The notes under the pieces: model-generated
Databases searched by the model: none
What the model saw: the letters and a program-made list of their open reading frames with translations, nothing else
Told to the model about the DNA's origin: nothing
Shown: piece after piece, positions 35,359 through 44,739 of the stretch
Numbering within the stretch: the first letter of the stretch is position 1
Layout: each line of letters begins with the position of its first letter
Made by a program: the position numbers and the translations under genes
Assembly: GCF_001855565.1 (NCBI RefSeq)
Contig: NZ_MKCR01000032.1
Span: 234,999-298,998, forward strand
Direction of reading: 5' to 3'
Source: Chromobacterium amazonense
Lineage (GTDB): Bacteria; Pseudomonadota; Gammaproteobacteria; Burkholderiales; Chromobacteriaceae
Length of the DNA: 64,000 nucleotides

Positions 35359-36888
35359 ATGACCGAGTTTGCCATTGAGCTGACAGGCATCAACAAGAGC
35401 TTTGGCGCGGTGCAGGCCAACCGTGATGTGACGATGAGCGTGCCCAAGGGCAGCATTCACGGCATCATCGGCGAGAACGGCGCCGGCAAGTCCACCTTGA
35501 TGAGCATCCTGTACGGCTATTATCAGGCCGATAGCGGCTCCATCCGCGTCAATGGCCAGGATGCGCGCATCCGCAACAGCCAGGAAGCGATCCGTCTGGG
35601 GATAGGCATGGTGCATCAGCACTTCATGCTGGTGGATACCTTCACTGTGCTGGAAAACATCGTGCTGGGCGCCGAAGGCGGCCGCTTGCTCAAGGGCGGC
35701 ATGGACCAAGCCCGCGAGCATTTGAAGGAACTGAACAAGAACTACTCGCTGGAAGTGGATCCGGACGCGCTGGTTGGGGAGCTGGGCGTCGGTCTGCAGC
35801 AGCGGGTGGAAATCCTCAAGGCGCTGTATCGCGGTGCCGACGTGCTGATCCTGGACGAGCCGACTGCCGTGCTGACGCCGCAGGAGGCCGACCATTTGTT
35901 CCACATCCTGCGTTCGCTGAAAGCGCAGGGCAAGACGGTGATCCTGATCACCCACAAGCTGCGCGAAGTGATGGACATCACCGACAACGTCAGCGTGATG
36001 CGCGCCGGCACAGTGGTCGGCAATGTGCGCACCTGCGATGTGGACAAGGAAAAGCTGGCCGACCTGATGGTGGGCCGCAAGGTGTCGCTGAAGGTGGACA
36101 AGGCCGAGCGCGCGCCCGGCGCCGTGGTGCTGGACGTCAAGGGCCTGTGCCTGACCGACGAGCGCCAGATCAAGCTGCTGGACAACCTGAATTTCCAGGT
36201 CAAGGCCGGAGAGATCGTCGGCATTGCCGGCGTGTCCGGCAACGGCCAGTCCGAGCTGCTGGAAGTGCTGGCCGGCATGCTGGCGCCGACTGCCGGCAGC
36301 ATCGCCTACAAGGGCGAGGATTTGCTGAAGCTGCCTTGCAAGCGCAAGCCGCGCGCCGCCGTCTACCGCGAGCGCGGCATAGGCCACATTCCGGAAGACC
36401 GTTCGCGCGAGGGTCTGGTCAAGGCGTTCTCCACGTTTGAAAACGCCATTCTGGGCTACCAGGACGATAAATCGCTGCGCAGCGGTTTCCTGTATTCGCG
36501 CAAGAAACTGGTGGAGCGCACCCGCGACTTCATCTCCCAGTTCGACATCCGTCCGGGCAACCCGCTGTTGCGGGTGGGCCTGTTGTCCGGCGGCAATCAG
36601 CAAAAAGTGGTGCTGGCGCGCGAGATCCACGCCAATCCGGACTTGCTGCTGATCGGCCAGCCGACGCGCGGCGTCGATATCGGCGCGATCGAATTCATCC
36701 ACAAGCGGCTGGTTGAGCTGCGCGACGAAGGCAAGGCCATCTTGCTGGTGTCGGTGGAACTGGAAGAAATCCTGGCGCTGGCAGACCGCATCCTGGTGAT
36801 GGCCGGCGGCCAGATCACCGGCGAAGTGGCGGCCAAGGACGCCGACACCATTTCCCTCGGCCTGCTGATGGGAGGGCACAAACATTGA
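35359..36888 (+). CDS. Nucleoside ABC transporter, double-domain ATPase
   Basis: A 509-residue ATPase with two nucleotide-binding domains in one chain, as in sugar and nucleoside importers. Domain 1: GENGAGKSTLMS, signature LGVGLQQRVEILK and DEPTAVLTPQE. Domain 2: GVSGNGQSELLE, signature LLSGGNQQKVVLARE and IGQPTRGVDIGA, a degenerate second site. It is the engine of the BMP-linked importer (YufO/NupO type). Overlaps the first permease gene by ATGA-like four bases. Confidence 0.95.
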   Translation: MTEFAIELTGINKSFGAVQANRDVTMSVPKGSIHGIIGENGAGKSTLMSILYGYYQADSGSIRVNGQDARIRNSQEAIRLGIGMVHQHFMLVDTFTVLENIVLGAEGGRLLKGGMDQAREHLKELNKNYSLEVDPDALVGELGVGLQQRVEILKALYRGADVLILDEPTAVLTPQEADHLFHILRSLKAQGKTVILITHKLREVMDITDNVSVMRAGTVVGNVRTCDVDKEKLADLMVGRKVSLKVDKAERAPGAVVLDVKGLCLTDERQIKLLDNLNFQVKAGEIVGIAGVSGNGQSELLEVLAGMLAPTAGSIAYKGEDLLKLPCKRKPRAAVYRERGIGHIPEDRSREGLVKAFSTFENAILGYQDDKSLRSGFLYSRKKLVERTRDFISQFDIRPGNPLLRVGLLSGGNQQKVVLAREIHANPDLLLIGQPTRGVDIGAIEFIHKRLVELRDEGKAILLVSVELEEILALADRILVMAGGQITGEVAAKDADTISLGLLMGGHKH

Positions 36889-37976
36889 AATTCGGACAAC
36901 CTTCCACTTTGCCGCGCTGGGCGCAGCTCACCGTGCTGCCGGTGCTGAACTTGCTGGCGGCCCTGCTGGTGACGGGCTTCGTCACCTGGATGATCGGCGA
37001 GAATCCGTGGGAATGCCTGAAGCTGCTCGTTAGCGGCGCTTTCGGCTACGGCGAGGGCGTAGGCTATACGCTGTTCTATACCACCAGCTACATCTTCGCC
37101 GGCCTGGCGGTGGCCACGGCCTTCCATGCCGGGCTGTTCAATATCGGCGGCGAGGGCCAGGCTTATCTGGCCGGCCTGGGCGTGACGCTGGTGATGCTGG
37201 GCTTCGACCACACCCTGCCGTCCTATGTGCTGATCCCGCTGGCGGTATTGGCGGCCATGGGCTTCGGCGCGGCCTGGGCTTATGTCCCGGCTTACCTGCA
37301 GGCCAAGCGCGGCAGCCATATCGTGGTGACCACGATCATGTTCAACTTCATTGCCTACTCCTTGATGTTGTACTTGATCAGCCACCAATTGATCGAAGCC
37401 GGCTCGCAAAATCCGACCACCCGCATGTTCTCGGAAACCGGCTGGATTCCGCAGATGCATCTGCTGATTCCGGGCATGCCTAGCTCGCCGCTGAACCTGA
37501 GCTTCGTCTTCGCCTTGCTGGCCTGCGTGCTGTTCTACCTGATCGTATGGCACAGCCGCTGGGGCTTCACGCTGCGCACGGTCGGCACCAACGACCACGC
37601 CGCGCGTTACGCCGGCATCAGCGTCAGCGCCGTCATCATCATCGCCATGTGCGTGTCCGGCGCCTTGTCAGGCTTGGCCTCGGTCAATGATCTGCTGGGC
37701 TCCTCGCACCGCATGAACGTGCTGTTCACCAACGGCGTCGGCTTTGTCGGCATCGCCGTGGCGCTGATGGGACGCAACCACCCGGTGGGCATCGTGCTGT
37801 CCGCTTTGTTGTTCGGCGCGCTGACCCAGGGCGGCTCCGATCTGTCGTTCGAGAAGCCGCTGATCACACGCGAGATGATCCTGTTCATCCAGGGCCTGAT
37901 CATCCTGTTCTGCGGCGCGCTGGAAAACCTGTTCGAGCCGTTCATCGCCGGCCTGTTCAAGCGCAAGGACAAGTAA
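36885..37976 (+). CDS. Nucleoside ABC transporter permease (YufP/NupP type)
   Basis: A 363-residue inner-membrane permease with about nine hydrophobic segments. FNIGGEGQAYLAGLGVTLVM and LRTVGTNDHAARYAGISVSA are the conserved coupling regions of the BPD_transp_2 family. Starts with TTG in the overlap with the ATPase gene; the frame opening MKFGQPSTLPRWAQL fits. Works with the next permease. Confidence 0.93.
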   Translation: MKFGQPSTLPRWAQLTVLPVLNLLAALLVTGFVTWMIGENPWECLKLLVSGAFGYGEGVGYTLFYTTSYIFAGLAVATAFHAGLFNIGGEGQAYLAGLGVTLVMLGFDHTLPSYVLIPLAVLAAMGFGAAWAYVPAYLQAKRGSHIVVTTIMFNFIAYSLMLYLISHQLIEAGSQNPTTRMFSETGWIPQMHLLIPGMPSSPLNLSFVFALLACVLFYLIVWHSRWGFTLRTVGTNDHAARYAGISVSAVIIIAMCVSGALSGLASVNDLLGSSHRMNVLFTNGVGFVGIAVALMGRNHPVGIVLSALLFGALTQGGSDLSFEKPLITREMILFIQGLIILFCGALENLFEPFIAGLFKRKDK

Positions 37977-37977
37977 T

Positions 37978-38943
37978 ATGGAAATGTTCTTCAGTCTTCT
38001 CGATTCCACCGTGCGCGTCGCCACGCCGCTGGTGCTGGCGGCGCTGGCCGGCATGTTCTCCGAGCGCTCCGGCGTGGTGGACATCAGCCTGGAAGGCAAG
38101 ATGCTGGTGGCGGCCTTCGCTTCGGCGGCCGCCGCCTATGTCACGCATAATCCGTGGCTGGGCCTGCTGGCCGGCATCATGGCCGCGGTGTCGATGGCCA
38201 TGGTGCATGCTTTCGTCTCCGTCACCTATAACGGCAACCAGCTGATCTCCGGCATGGCCATCAATACCGTGGCTTCCGGCATCACGCCGGTGCTGGGCTT
38301 GGCCTGGTTCCAGCAGGGCGGCAATTCGCCGCAGCTGCCGGAGGACGCCCGCTTCCACGAGATCGTGCTGCCGTTCGCCGACGCCCTGCGCGACGTGCCG
38401 GTGCTGGGCCTGGTCTACAGCAAGCTGCTGTCCGGCCATTCCATCCTGGTCTACATCACCGTGTTCATGGTGATTCCGCTGGTGGCTTGGGTGCTGTACA
38501 AGACTCGCTTCGGCCTGCGTCTGCGCGCGGTGGGCGAGAACCCGCATGCCGCCGATACCGCCGGCATTTCCGTGGCCAAGGTGCGCTACACCGCCTTGTT
38601 ATGGGGCGGCGTGCTGTGCGGCATGGCCGGCACCTATCTGTCGGTATACCAGACCGGCAGCTTCATCAAGGAAATGACCGCCGGCAAAGGCTTCCTGGCG
38701 CTGGCGGCGCTGATCTTCGGCAAGTGGCGTCCGGTGCCCGCGGTGATCGGCTGCCTGCTGTTCGCCTTCGCCGACGCGATCCAGATCCGTCTGGAGGGCG
38801 TGGCGCTGCCGGTGATCGGGCAGATCCCGTCGCAGGCCATCGCGGTCATTCCGTATGTGCTGACCGTGCTGCTGCTGGCCGGCTTCGTCGGCCGCGCTGT
38901 GGCGCCCAAGGCCATCGGCGTGCCCTTCGTCAAATCGCGCTGA
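37978..38943 (+). CDS. Nucleoside ABC transporter permease (YufQ/NupQ type)
   Basis: A 321-residue inner-membrane permease with eight to nine hydrophobic segments. LAGMFSERSGVVDISLEGKM and LRAVGENPHAADTAGISVAK are the standard second-permease blocks. Starts one base after the previous stop. It completes a four-gene importer: binding protein, ATPase, two permeases. Confidence 0.94.
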   Translation: MEMFFSLLDSTVRVATPLVLAALAGMFSERSGVVDISLEGKMLVAAFASAAAAYVTHNPWLGLLAGIMAAVSMAMVHAFVSVTYNGNQLISGMAINTVASGITPVLGLAWFQQGGNSPQLPEDARFHEIVLPFADALRDVPVLGLVYSKLLSGHSILVYITVFMVIPLVAWVLYKTRFGLRLRAVGENPHAADTAGISVAKVRYTALLWGGVLCGMAGTYLSVYQTGSFIKEMTAGKGFLALAALIFGKWRPVPAVIGCLLFAFADAIQIRLEGVALPVIGQIPSQAIAVIPYVLTVLLLAGFVGRAVAPKAIGVPFVKSR

Positions 38944-38967
38944 TCCCGTCTTCGCGCGGGCATCGCC

Positions 38968-38998
38968 AAGCCCGTCGGCCTGAGCCGGCGGGCTTTTT
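38968..38998 (+). terminator. Terminator of the nucleoside ABC operon
   Basis: AAGCCCGTCGGC and GCCGGCGGGCTT pair around four bases with one mismatch, followed by TTTTT-type sequence. Confidence 0.85.
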
Positions 38999-39073
38999 GC
39001 GTCTTGGCGCATGCTATGATGCCAACTGCGAGCGGCGGGAAGGGGTCCGCCGCCGGACAGAACAGGAAATACG

Positions 39074-40261
39074 ATGCTGAGCTATCAAGAGGCGCTGGCC
39101 TGGCTGTTGGAACGCGCCAGGCCGTTGAACACCCACCAGAATCTATCCCTGCTGCAGGCTGCCGGCCGGGTGTTGGCGCAGCCGGTGACCGCCACCATCG
39201 ACGTGCCGCCGCATGACAACAGCGCGATGGACGGCTACGCCGTGCGCTGCGCCGAGAGCGGCGGCCCCTTGCCGGTGTCGCAGCGGATTCCCGCCGGCAG
39301 CGCGCCGCAGGCGCTGGCGGCCGGCAGCGTCGCCCGCATCTTCACCGGCGCGCCGATCCCGGACGGCGCCGACGCCGTCATCATGCAGGAACAGGCCGTG
39401 GTGGGCGAGGATGGCCAGGTGGCCTTCAGCGCCGCGCCGCAGGCCGGGCAGAATATCCGCCGCCGCGGCGAGGATATCGCCGCCGGGCAAACCATCCTGG
39501 CGCCGGGCCGTCGGCTGACGCCGGCCGATCTGGGCCTGGCCGCCTCTATCGGCCTGGCGCGGCTGCCGGTGCGTCCGCAGCTGCGCGTCGCGGTATTTTT
39601 CACCGGCGACGAGCTGGTGGAGCCGGGCCAGCCGCTGGCTGTCGGCCAGATCTACAATTCGAACCGTTTTTGGCTGATCCCGGCCTTGCACAAGCTCGGT
39701 TGCGAAGTGATAGACCTCGGCCATGTCGGCGACGCTTTGGAGCCGACGCGGCAATTGCTGCGCGACGCGGCGGCGGTGGCCGACGTCATCGTCACCTGCG
39801 GCGGGGTGTCGGTGGGCGAAGAGGACCACGTCAAGGCGGCGGTGGAGGCCGAGGGCGAGCTGACGCTGTGGAAGCTGGCGATCAAACCCGGCAAGCCGCT
39901 GGCTTTCGGCAAAGTCGGCGATGCCGATTTCGTCGGTTTGCCGGGCAATCCGGTGTCCGGCTATGTGACGCTGCAGACCTTGCTGCGGCCATTCCTGCTG
40001 CGGCGAATGGGATTGATGGAGGGCGCGCCGTTCGCGCCGCGCTTCCAGGCGGCTTTTGTCTGGGACCGGCCCGATTCCAAGCGCAGCGAATTCCTGCGCG
40101 TGCGCAAGGTGGCGGGCGCGAGCGGCTGGGAGCTGCAACTGTATCCGCAGCAGGGTTCCGGCGTGCTGATGTCTTGCGCTTGGGCCGACGGCCTGGCTTG
40201 GGTGCAGCCGGCGCAGCGCATCCAGCCCGGCGATGAGCTGCCGTACTTGGAACTGGCATGA
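39074..40261 (+). CDS. moeA: Molybdopterin molybdotransferase MoeA
   Basis: A 395-residue enzyme that inserts molybdate into adenylated molybdopterin. IDVPPHDNSAMDGYAVRC is the family N-terminal block; IFTGAPIPDGADAVIMQEQ, ICNSN-like QIYNSNRFWLIP and VTCGGVSVGEEDHVK with LVGLPGNPVSG-like FVGLPGNPVSGYV follow. Length is usual. RBS ACAGGAAA. It overlaps the ferredoxin gene by ATGA. Confidence 0.95.
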   Translation: MLSYQEALAWLLERARPLNTHQNLSLLQAAGRVLAQPVTATIDVPPHDNSAMDGYAVRCAESGGPLPVSQRIPAGSAPQALAAGSVARIFTGAPIPDGADAVIMQEQAVVGEDGQVAFSAAPQAGQNIRRRGEDIAAGQTILAPGRRLTPADLGLAASIGLARLPVRPQLRVAVFFTGDELVEPGQPLAVGQIYNSNRFWLIPALHKLGCEVIDLGHVGDALEPTRQLLRDAAAVADVIVTCGGVSVGEEDHVKAAVEAEGELTLWKLAIKPGKPLAFGKVGDADFVGLPGNPVSGYVTLQTLLRPFLLRRMGLMEGAPFAPRFQAAFVWDRPDSKRSEFLRVRKVAGASGWELQLYPQQGSGVLMSCAWADGLAWVQPAQRIQPGDELPYLELA

Positions 40262-40596
40262 CGCGCATCCGCTTCGTCAGCGACGGCGGCATGCTGCTGA
40301 ATGAGAGCGAGGCGATGGTGGGCGATAACCTACTGGACGTCGCCCGCCTGGCCGATGTGCCGCTGCACTGGCGCTGCGGCCAGGGCACCTGCGGCACCTG
40401 CAAGGTGCGCGTGGCCGGCATGGCCACGCCGCAGCGCCCTGGCCGCAAGGAGCGCAACGTGCTGCTGCGTGCCGGCGCGATAGACGCCGCGCTGGCGGCG
40501 CAGGACGAGTGGAACGAGACCGCCCCATGGCGGCTGGCGTGCCATTTGGCCGTGGAGGAAGGTCAGGACTGGACAGTATCTTGCCCGGATTATTGA
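40258..40596 (+). CDS. Plant-type [2Fe-2S] ferredoxin
   Basis: A 112-residue protein with HWRCGQGTCGTCKVRV, giving the C-x4-C-x2-C cluster ligands, and the fourth Cys in RLACHLAV near residue 97. It starts within the moeA stop, so it is made together with MoeA. A redox partner for a molybdoenzyme or for cofactor work is a guess from position. An inverted repeat at 40605-40636 ends the pair. Confidence 0.9.
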   Translation: MTRIRFVSDGGMLLNESEAMVGDNLLDVARLADVPLHWRCGQGTCGTCKVRVAGMATPQRPGRKERNVLLRAGAIDAALAAQDEWNETAPWRLACHLAVEEGQDWTVSCPDY

Positions 40597-40604
40597 TGCC
40601 CTAG

Positions 40605-40636
40605 GGCGGAAGCCCGGCTATGCCGGGCGTTCCGCC
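40605..40636. terminator. Hairpin between convergent ferredoxin and AI-2E genes
   Basis: GGCGGAAGCCCGGC and GCCGGGCGTTCCGCC pair almost fully around TAT with one bulged base. No strong T run follows on either strand, so termination efficiency is uncertain. Confidence 0.5.
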
Positions 40637-40649
40637 TTGCGCGCGCAGG

Positions 40650-41741
40650 TCAGCCTTGTTCTCCTTCGCCGGCCATTTCCTCCACTTCCTCCCGCTCCAG
40701 CCAGTGCCGCAGCATGGTCAGGCCCACAGCCAGCAGGGTGGGGCCGATGAACAGGCCGATCACGCCCCAGGCGATCAGTCCGCCGATGACGCCAAGGAAG
40801 ATCACCGACAAGGGCATCTGCGCGCCCTGGCTGATCAGCAGCGGCTTCAGGATGTTGTCTATGGTGTTGATCAGCAGGAAGCCCCAAACCATCAGGAAGG
40901 TGCCCAGCGCCGTATGGCCGGTGTAGAACACCCATGCCGCGGCCGGCAGCCAGACGATCAGCGTCGGCAACTGCGCCACCGCGATGATGAAGCACAGGAA
41001 GCCCAGCACTAGCGAGCCGGGCACGCCGGCGATCAGCAGGCCGATCACGCACAGCACGGTTTGCGCCAACGCGGTGCCCACCACGCCCGTGGTGACGCTG
41101 CGTATGGTGCGGGCGATCACTTCCGGCAGCTCCCCCGCGGTTTCTCCGCCCAGTTTCAGCACGATGCGCTCCACCAGCTCCCACAGCTTGTCGCCGTTGA
41201 TCAGCAGCAGGCCGGCCACCACGATGGCCAGCACAATCTCGAGCAGGCTCAAGCCGAGGTTGGCACCGCCGGACAGCAGGAACAGCACCACGTTTTGCAG
41301 CGCAGGGCGAATCTTGTCGAAGAATCCCGGCAGATCGGCCTGCGTGCTTTGCCACAGCCGGGTCAGGCCTTCACCGGCGAGCGGCAGCGTGGACAACCAG
41401 GATGGGGCATCCGGCAGCCGGAAATTGCTCAGCCCTTGGGTCAGATTGGCGAGGTGCGGCAGCGTATCGGCCAGCGTCAGAGCCATCAGGCCGATGGGGA
41501 TGGCCAGCGCGCAGGACAGACCGAGCACGATCAGCAACGCCGCCAGCTTGTGCCGGCCGCGCAGCCTGAGCTTGAGCCGGCAATACAGAGGCCAGGCGGA
41601 AATGGCGATGATAGCGGCCCAGGTGAGGGCGCCGAGGAAGGGTTGCAGTATCCTGATGCAGGCAAGGACCAGCATGGCCAGGATGGCGATCTGGAAAACG
41701 TTAAGGATGCTGAGGCTGGATCGGCCGGGAATGGGCAGCAT
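40650..41741 (-). CDS. AI-2E family transporter (YdiK/PerM-like)
   Basis: A 363-residue membrane protein with about eight hydrophobic segments in the AI-2E pattern: paired helices at the N-terminus, a soluble stretch (residues about 105-160) and the GLLLINGDKLWELVERIV, GVVGTALAQTVLCVIGLLIA and AAAWVFYTGHTALGTFLMVW blocks. Related proteins export signalling molecules or ions; the substrate is unknown. It follows dsbD by about 60 bases on the same strand. Confidence 0.9.
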   Translation of the reverse strand: MLPIPGRSSLSILNVFQIAILAMLVLACIRILQPFLGALTWAAIIAISAWPLYCRLKLRLRGRHKLAALLIVLGLSCALAIPIGLMALTLADTLPHLANLTQGLSNFRLPDAPSWLSTLPLAGEGLTRLWQSTQADLPGFFDKIRPALQNVVLFLLSGGANLGLSLLEIVLAIVVAGLLLINGDKLWELVERIVLKLGGETAGELPEVIARTIRSVTTGVVGTALAQTVLCVIGLLIAGVPGSLVLGFLCFIIAVAQLPTLIVWLPAAAWVFYTGHTALGTFLMVWGFLLINTIDNILKPLLISQGAQMPLSVIFLGVIGGLIAWGVIGLFIGPTLLAVGLTMLRHWLEREEVEEMAGEGEQG

Positions 41742-41798
41742 GGTGGTATCCGCAAGGTGAAACGGGGTAGGCCGGCGGCATGCCGGCCCAGATTCGCG

Positions 41799-43595
41799 CT
41801 AGTGTGCCACCTGAGCCAGCTGGCTGGCAAACGTCTCGGCTGGAGTGAAGCCGACGATGCGCTGCGCCTCCTTGCCATCGGCGCCGAACAGAATGATCCC
41901 GGGCGGGCCGAACAGGCCGAAACGCTTCAGCAGCGCCTGGTGTTCTGCGTTATTGGCCGTGACGTCGGCGCGCAGCAGCACGAATTGCCCCATCTTGGCT
42001 GCCACCTGCGGCTGCGGAAAGACCTCCGCTTCCATCTCCTTGCAGGCGACGCACCAGTCGGCGTAGAAGTCCAGCAGCAGCGGCTTGCCCGCGGCCTTGG
42101 CCTCGGCCAGCTTGGCATCGAGCTCCGAGGCGGAACCGATGGCCTGGAAGGCATGGCTGGCGGCGCCCTCGGCGCTGCTGGCGGCGATGAGCTTCAGCGG
42201 GTAGCGCGGATTGTCCGCGCCGGACAGCAGGCCCACCAGCTGGGCGCCGCCCAGCAGGAACAGCAGCAAGCCCAGGGCCTTGCCCAGGCGGACGCTGGCC
42301 TTGGCGCCGGCCGCCAGGCTATCGAACGCGCCAAGGAACACGGCGGAGCCTATCAGCAGCGCCGCCCACAGCAACATCACCAGCGCGGCCGGCAGGAAGG
42401 GAGCGGCCAGCCAGATGGCGAGGCCCAGCATGACCACGCCAAAGGCCGATTTCACCGCCTTCATCCAGTTGCCGGCGCGCGGCAGCACATGGCCGCCGAA
42501 GGTGCCGATGACGATCAGCGGCAAGCCCAGGCCCAGCGCCATGGCGTACAGCGCCGCGCCGCCCAGCACGGCGTCGCCGGTGCTGCCGATATAGCCTAGC
42601 GCCAGCGCCAGCGGCGGCGCGACGCAGGGGCCCACCAGCAGGGCCGACAGCGCGCCCATCAGGAACACGGTGACGGCCTTGCCGCCTGACAGCTGGTTGG
42701 AGGTGTCGGCCAACTTGGATTGCAGGGCGCTGGGCAGCTGGATGGTGAACAAATCAAACATGGACAGCGCGAACACCACCATCAGCGCGCTGGCGGCCAG
42801 CACTACGGCGGGCTGCTGCAGCCACACGGTCAGCAGCGAGCCGGTCAGACCGGCCACCACGCCGACGGCGGTGTAGGTGAGCGCCAGTCCTTGCACATAC
42901 AACAGGGACAGCAGGAATCCGCGGCCGCGGGTGAGGGTTGCGCCCTGGCCGGCAATCAGCGATGAAACGATGGGCAGCAGCGGGTACATGCAGGCGGTGA
43001 ACGCCATGCCCAGACCCGCCAGCAAGAAAGTGCCCAGTGTGGTCAGCCAACCCTTGGCCGCCAACTCGCTGTTACCGGCCGGCGATTTTCCCGCGGCGGC
43101 GGCGCCTCCGAGCCAGGCATTCGCTTTGCCGCCGGCCTCGCCGCTGACGGCGCCGACCTTCAGCTTGTGGGTATACGGCGGGTAGCAGACGCCGGCCTCG
43201 GCGCAGCCCTGCAGCCGGACGTTCAGCTGGAAGTCGGCCGGCGCGCCGGGGTTCAGCGGGATGACGATCTGTTGTTTGCCGTGGTAAATCACTTGCTTGC
43301 CGAAGTAAGGATCGTTCTTTTCCTGGCCGGTCGGCAGCGTCGGCTTGCCGGTCAGGTCGGCCGGCGTGGTGCTGATGGCGATGCGGTCGCGGTACAGGTA
43401 GTAGCCGGGCGCCACATCCAGCGTCAGTTGCAGCTTGTCGCCGCTGCGGCTGATTTCGGCCGCGAAGGCCTTCTCCGGCGGAAGCAGGTCGTCTTGGTTG
43501 ACCGCATGGGCAGGCAGCGCAATGCTGAGGCAGGCGACGAACGCCATCAGCCATTGCCATGCCAGGCGGTGAATGGAGTTGAGGTATGCTTGCAC
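41799..43595 (-). CDS. dsbD: Thiol:disulfide interchange protein DsbD
   Basis: A 598-residue inner-membrane protein that passes electrons from cytoplasmic thioredoxin to the periplasm. A signal peptide ends near AHA, residue 31. The N-terminal alpha domain has LQGCAEAGVCYPPYTH; the eight-segment core has GLGMAFTACMYPLLPI and GALSALLVGPCVAPPLALAL; the C-terminal thioredoxin-like domain has FYADWCVACKEME. All six functional Cys are present. It supplies DsbC and cytochrome c maturation. Confidence 0.96.
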   Translation of the reverse strand: MQAYLNSIHRLAWQWLMAFVACLSIALPAHAVNQDDLLPPEKAFAAEISRSGDKLQLTLDVAPGYYLYRDRIAISTTPADLTGKPTLPTGQEKNDPYFGKQVIYHGKQQIVIPLNPGAPADFQLNVRLQGCAEAGVCYPPYTHKLKVGAVSGEAGGKANAWLGGAAAAGKSPAGNSELAAKGWLTTLGTFLLAGLGMAFTACMYPLLPIVSSLIAGQGATLTRGRGFLLSLLYVQGLALTYTAVGVVAGLTGSLLTVWLQQPAVVLAASALMVVFALSMFDLFTIQLPSALQSKLADTSNQLSGGKAVTVFLMGALSALLVGPCVAPPLALALGYIGSTGDAVLGGAALYAMALGLGLPLIVIGTFGGHVLPRAGNWMKAVKSAFGVVMLGLAIWLAAPFLPAALVMLLWAALLIGSAVFLGAFDSLAAGAKASVRLGKALGLLLFLLGGAQLVGLLSGADNPRYPLKLIAASSAEGAASHAFQAIGSASELDAKLAEAKAAGKPLLLDFYADWCVACKEMEAEVFPQPQVAAKMGQFVLLRADVTANNAEHQALLKRFGLFGPPGIILFGADGKEAQRIVGFTPAETFASQLAQVAH

Positions 43596-43816
43596 TTGCA
43601 GACTCTGATTGGGGTTGCGATGAAATTAAGACGCGGCGGGCGTGATGCGGTTCCGTTTTGTCTCAGTGTGATGCAATATGCATCAAATTGCCGGGCGCGG
43701 CAAATGCGAAACTCGCCCTCCGCCAGCCGGCGGCGGCTGCCAGTATATCCGGCCGAACCGCGCGCCGACAGCGCGGCGGATATGAAAAATAAGAATGACG
43801 TTATGCATGAGGGGTT

Positions 43817-44611
43817 ATGCGAGAAACCATACATTTTGCCCATGCCAATAGTTTTCCGGCTTCGGTCTATCGCAAGATGCTGAACAAGCTGGCAGAGCGG
43901 CATGAAGTGGGCTATCTGGACACCATAGGCCATGATCCGGCCTTCCCGATTACCGATTGCTGGCCGCATCTGGTGGACGAAAGCATACGCCACATCGAGC
44001 GCAGCTATGGCGGGCCGGTGGTCGGCGTCGGCCATTCTCTGGGTGGTTTTCTGATGTTCTACGCGGCCAGGAAGCGGCCGGATTTGTTCCGCGCCATCGT
44101 GATTCTGGATTCGCCGTTGATGGGGCCGCGCCGTTCCTTTGGCATTTGGCTGGCCAAGCGCCTGGGTTTCATCCAGAAAGTCACGCCGGGCGGCAATACC
44201 CTGAAGCGGCGCGACAACTGGGCCTCGGTCGACATGGCGCATGATTATTTCGCGCGCAAGCCCATGTTCGCGCGTTTCGATCCCGAATGCCTGGCCGACT
44301 ACGCTGAACACGGCACCCAGGATGACGGGCAGAGCGGACGCAGGCTGAAATTCCGGCCACGAGTGGAGCATGATATCTACGCCACGCTGCCACACAATTT
44401 CCCCTTCCACAAAGGCCGCCAGAAAGTCCCGACCGGCTTCATCGCCGGCGCGGACTCCGATGTGCTGAACGCTGCCGACATCCATTACATGCGCCGGCAT
44501 TTCGGCATCGAGGTGGAGTCCCATCCCGGCGGCCACCTGTTTCCGTTGGAGCGGCCGATAGAGACCGCCGAGCATGTCTTGGCTTTGGTCGAGCGTCTGC
44601 GTCAGCGTTGA
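43817..44611 (+). CDS. Alpha/beta-hydrolase
   Basis: A 264-residue protein. FAHANSFPASVYRKMLNKL and GVGHSLGGFLMFYAA give the fold and the nucleophile elbow with Ser about residue 74; the C-terminal VESHPGGHLFPLERP supplies the His. Substrate unknown. It is divergent from dsbD over a 221-base intergenic region. Confidence 0.9.
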   Translation: MRETIHFAHANSFPASVYRKMLNKLAERHEVGYLDTIGHDPAFPITDCWPHLVDESIRHIERSYGGPVVGVGHSLGGFLMFYAARKRPDLFRAIVILDSPLMGPRRSFGIWLAKRLGFIQKVTPGGNTLKRRDNWASVDMAHDYFARKPMFARFDPECLADYAEHGTQDDGQSGRRLKFRPRVEHDIYATLPHNFPFHKGRQKVPTGFIAGADSDVLNAADIHYMRRHFGIEVESHPGGHLFPLERPIETAEHVLALVERLRQR

Positions 44612-44739
44612 GACCAGCCGCGCGGCTTGGCTTCACTAGGCTGCGCGGCGTTTGCCGCAAGCGGCAAGGCTTGCGATGGATGGGGTTCTCGCGGAAACTA
44701 TGGTTATTCCCCCATTAGCCGCATGAAAGACCCCTGCCC

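Noticed and set aside
35194..36885. 563-codon open frame on the minus strand
   Set aside because: Antisense to the ABC ATPase gene, which has all its motifs; low-complexity, His- and Gln-rich translation.
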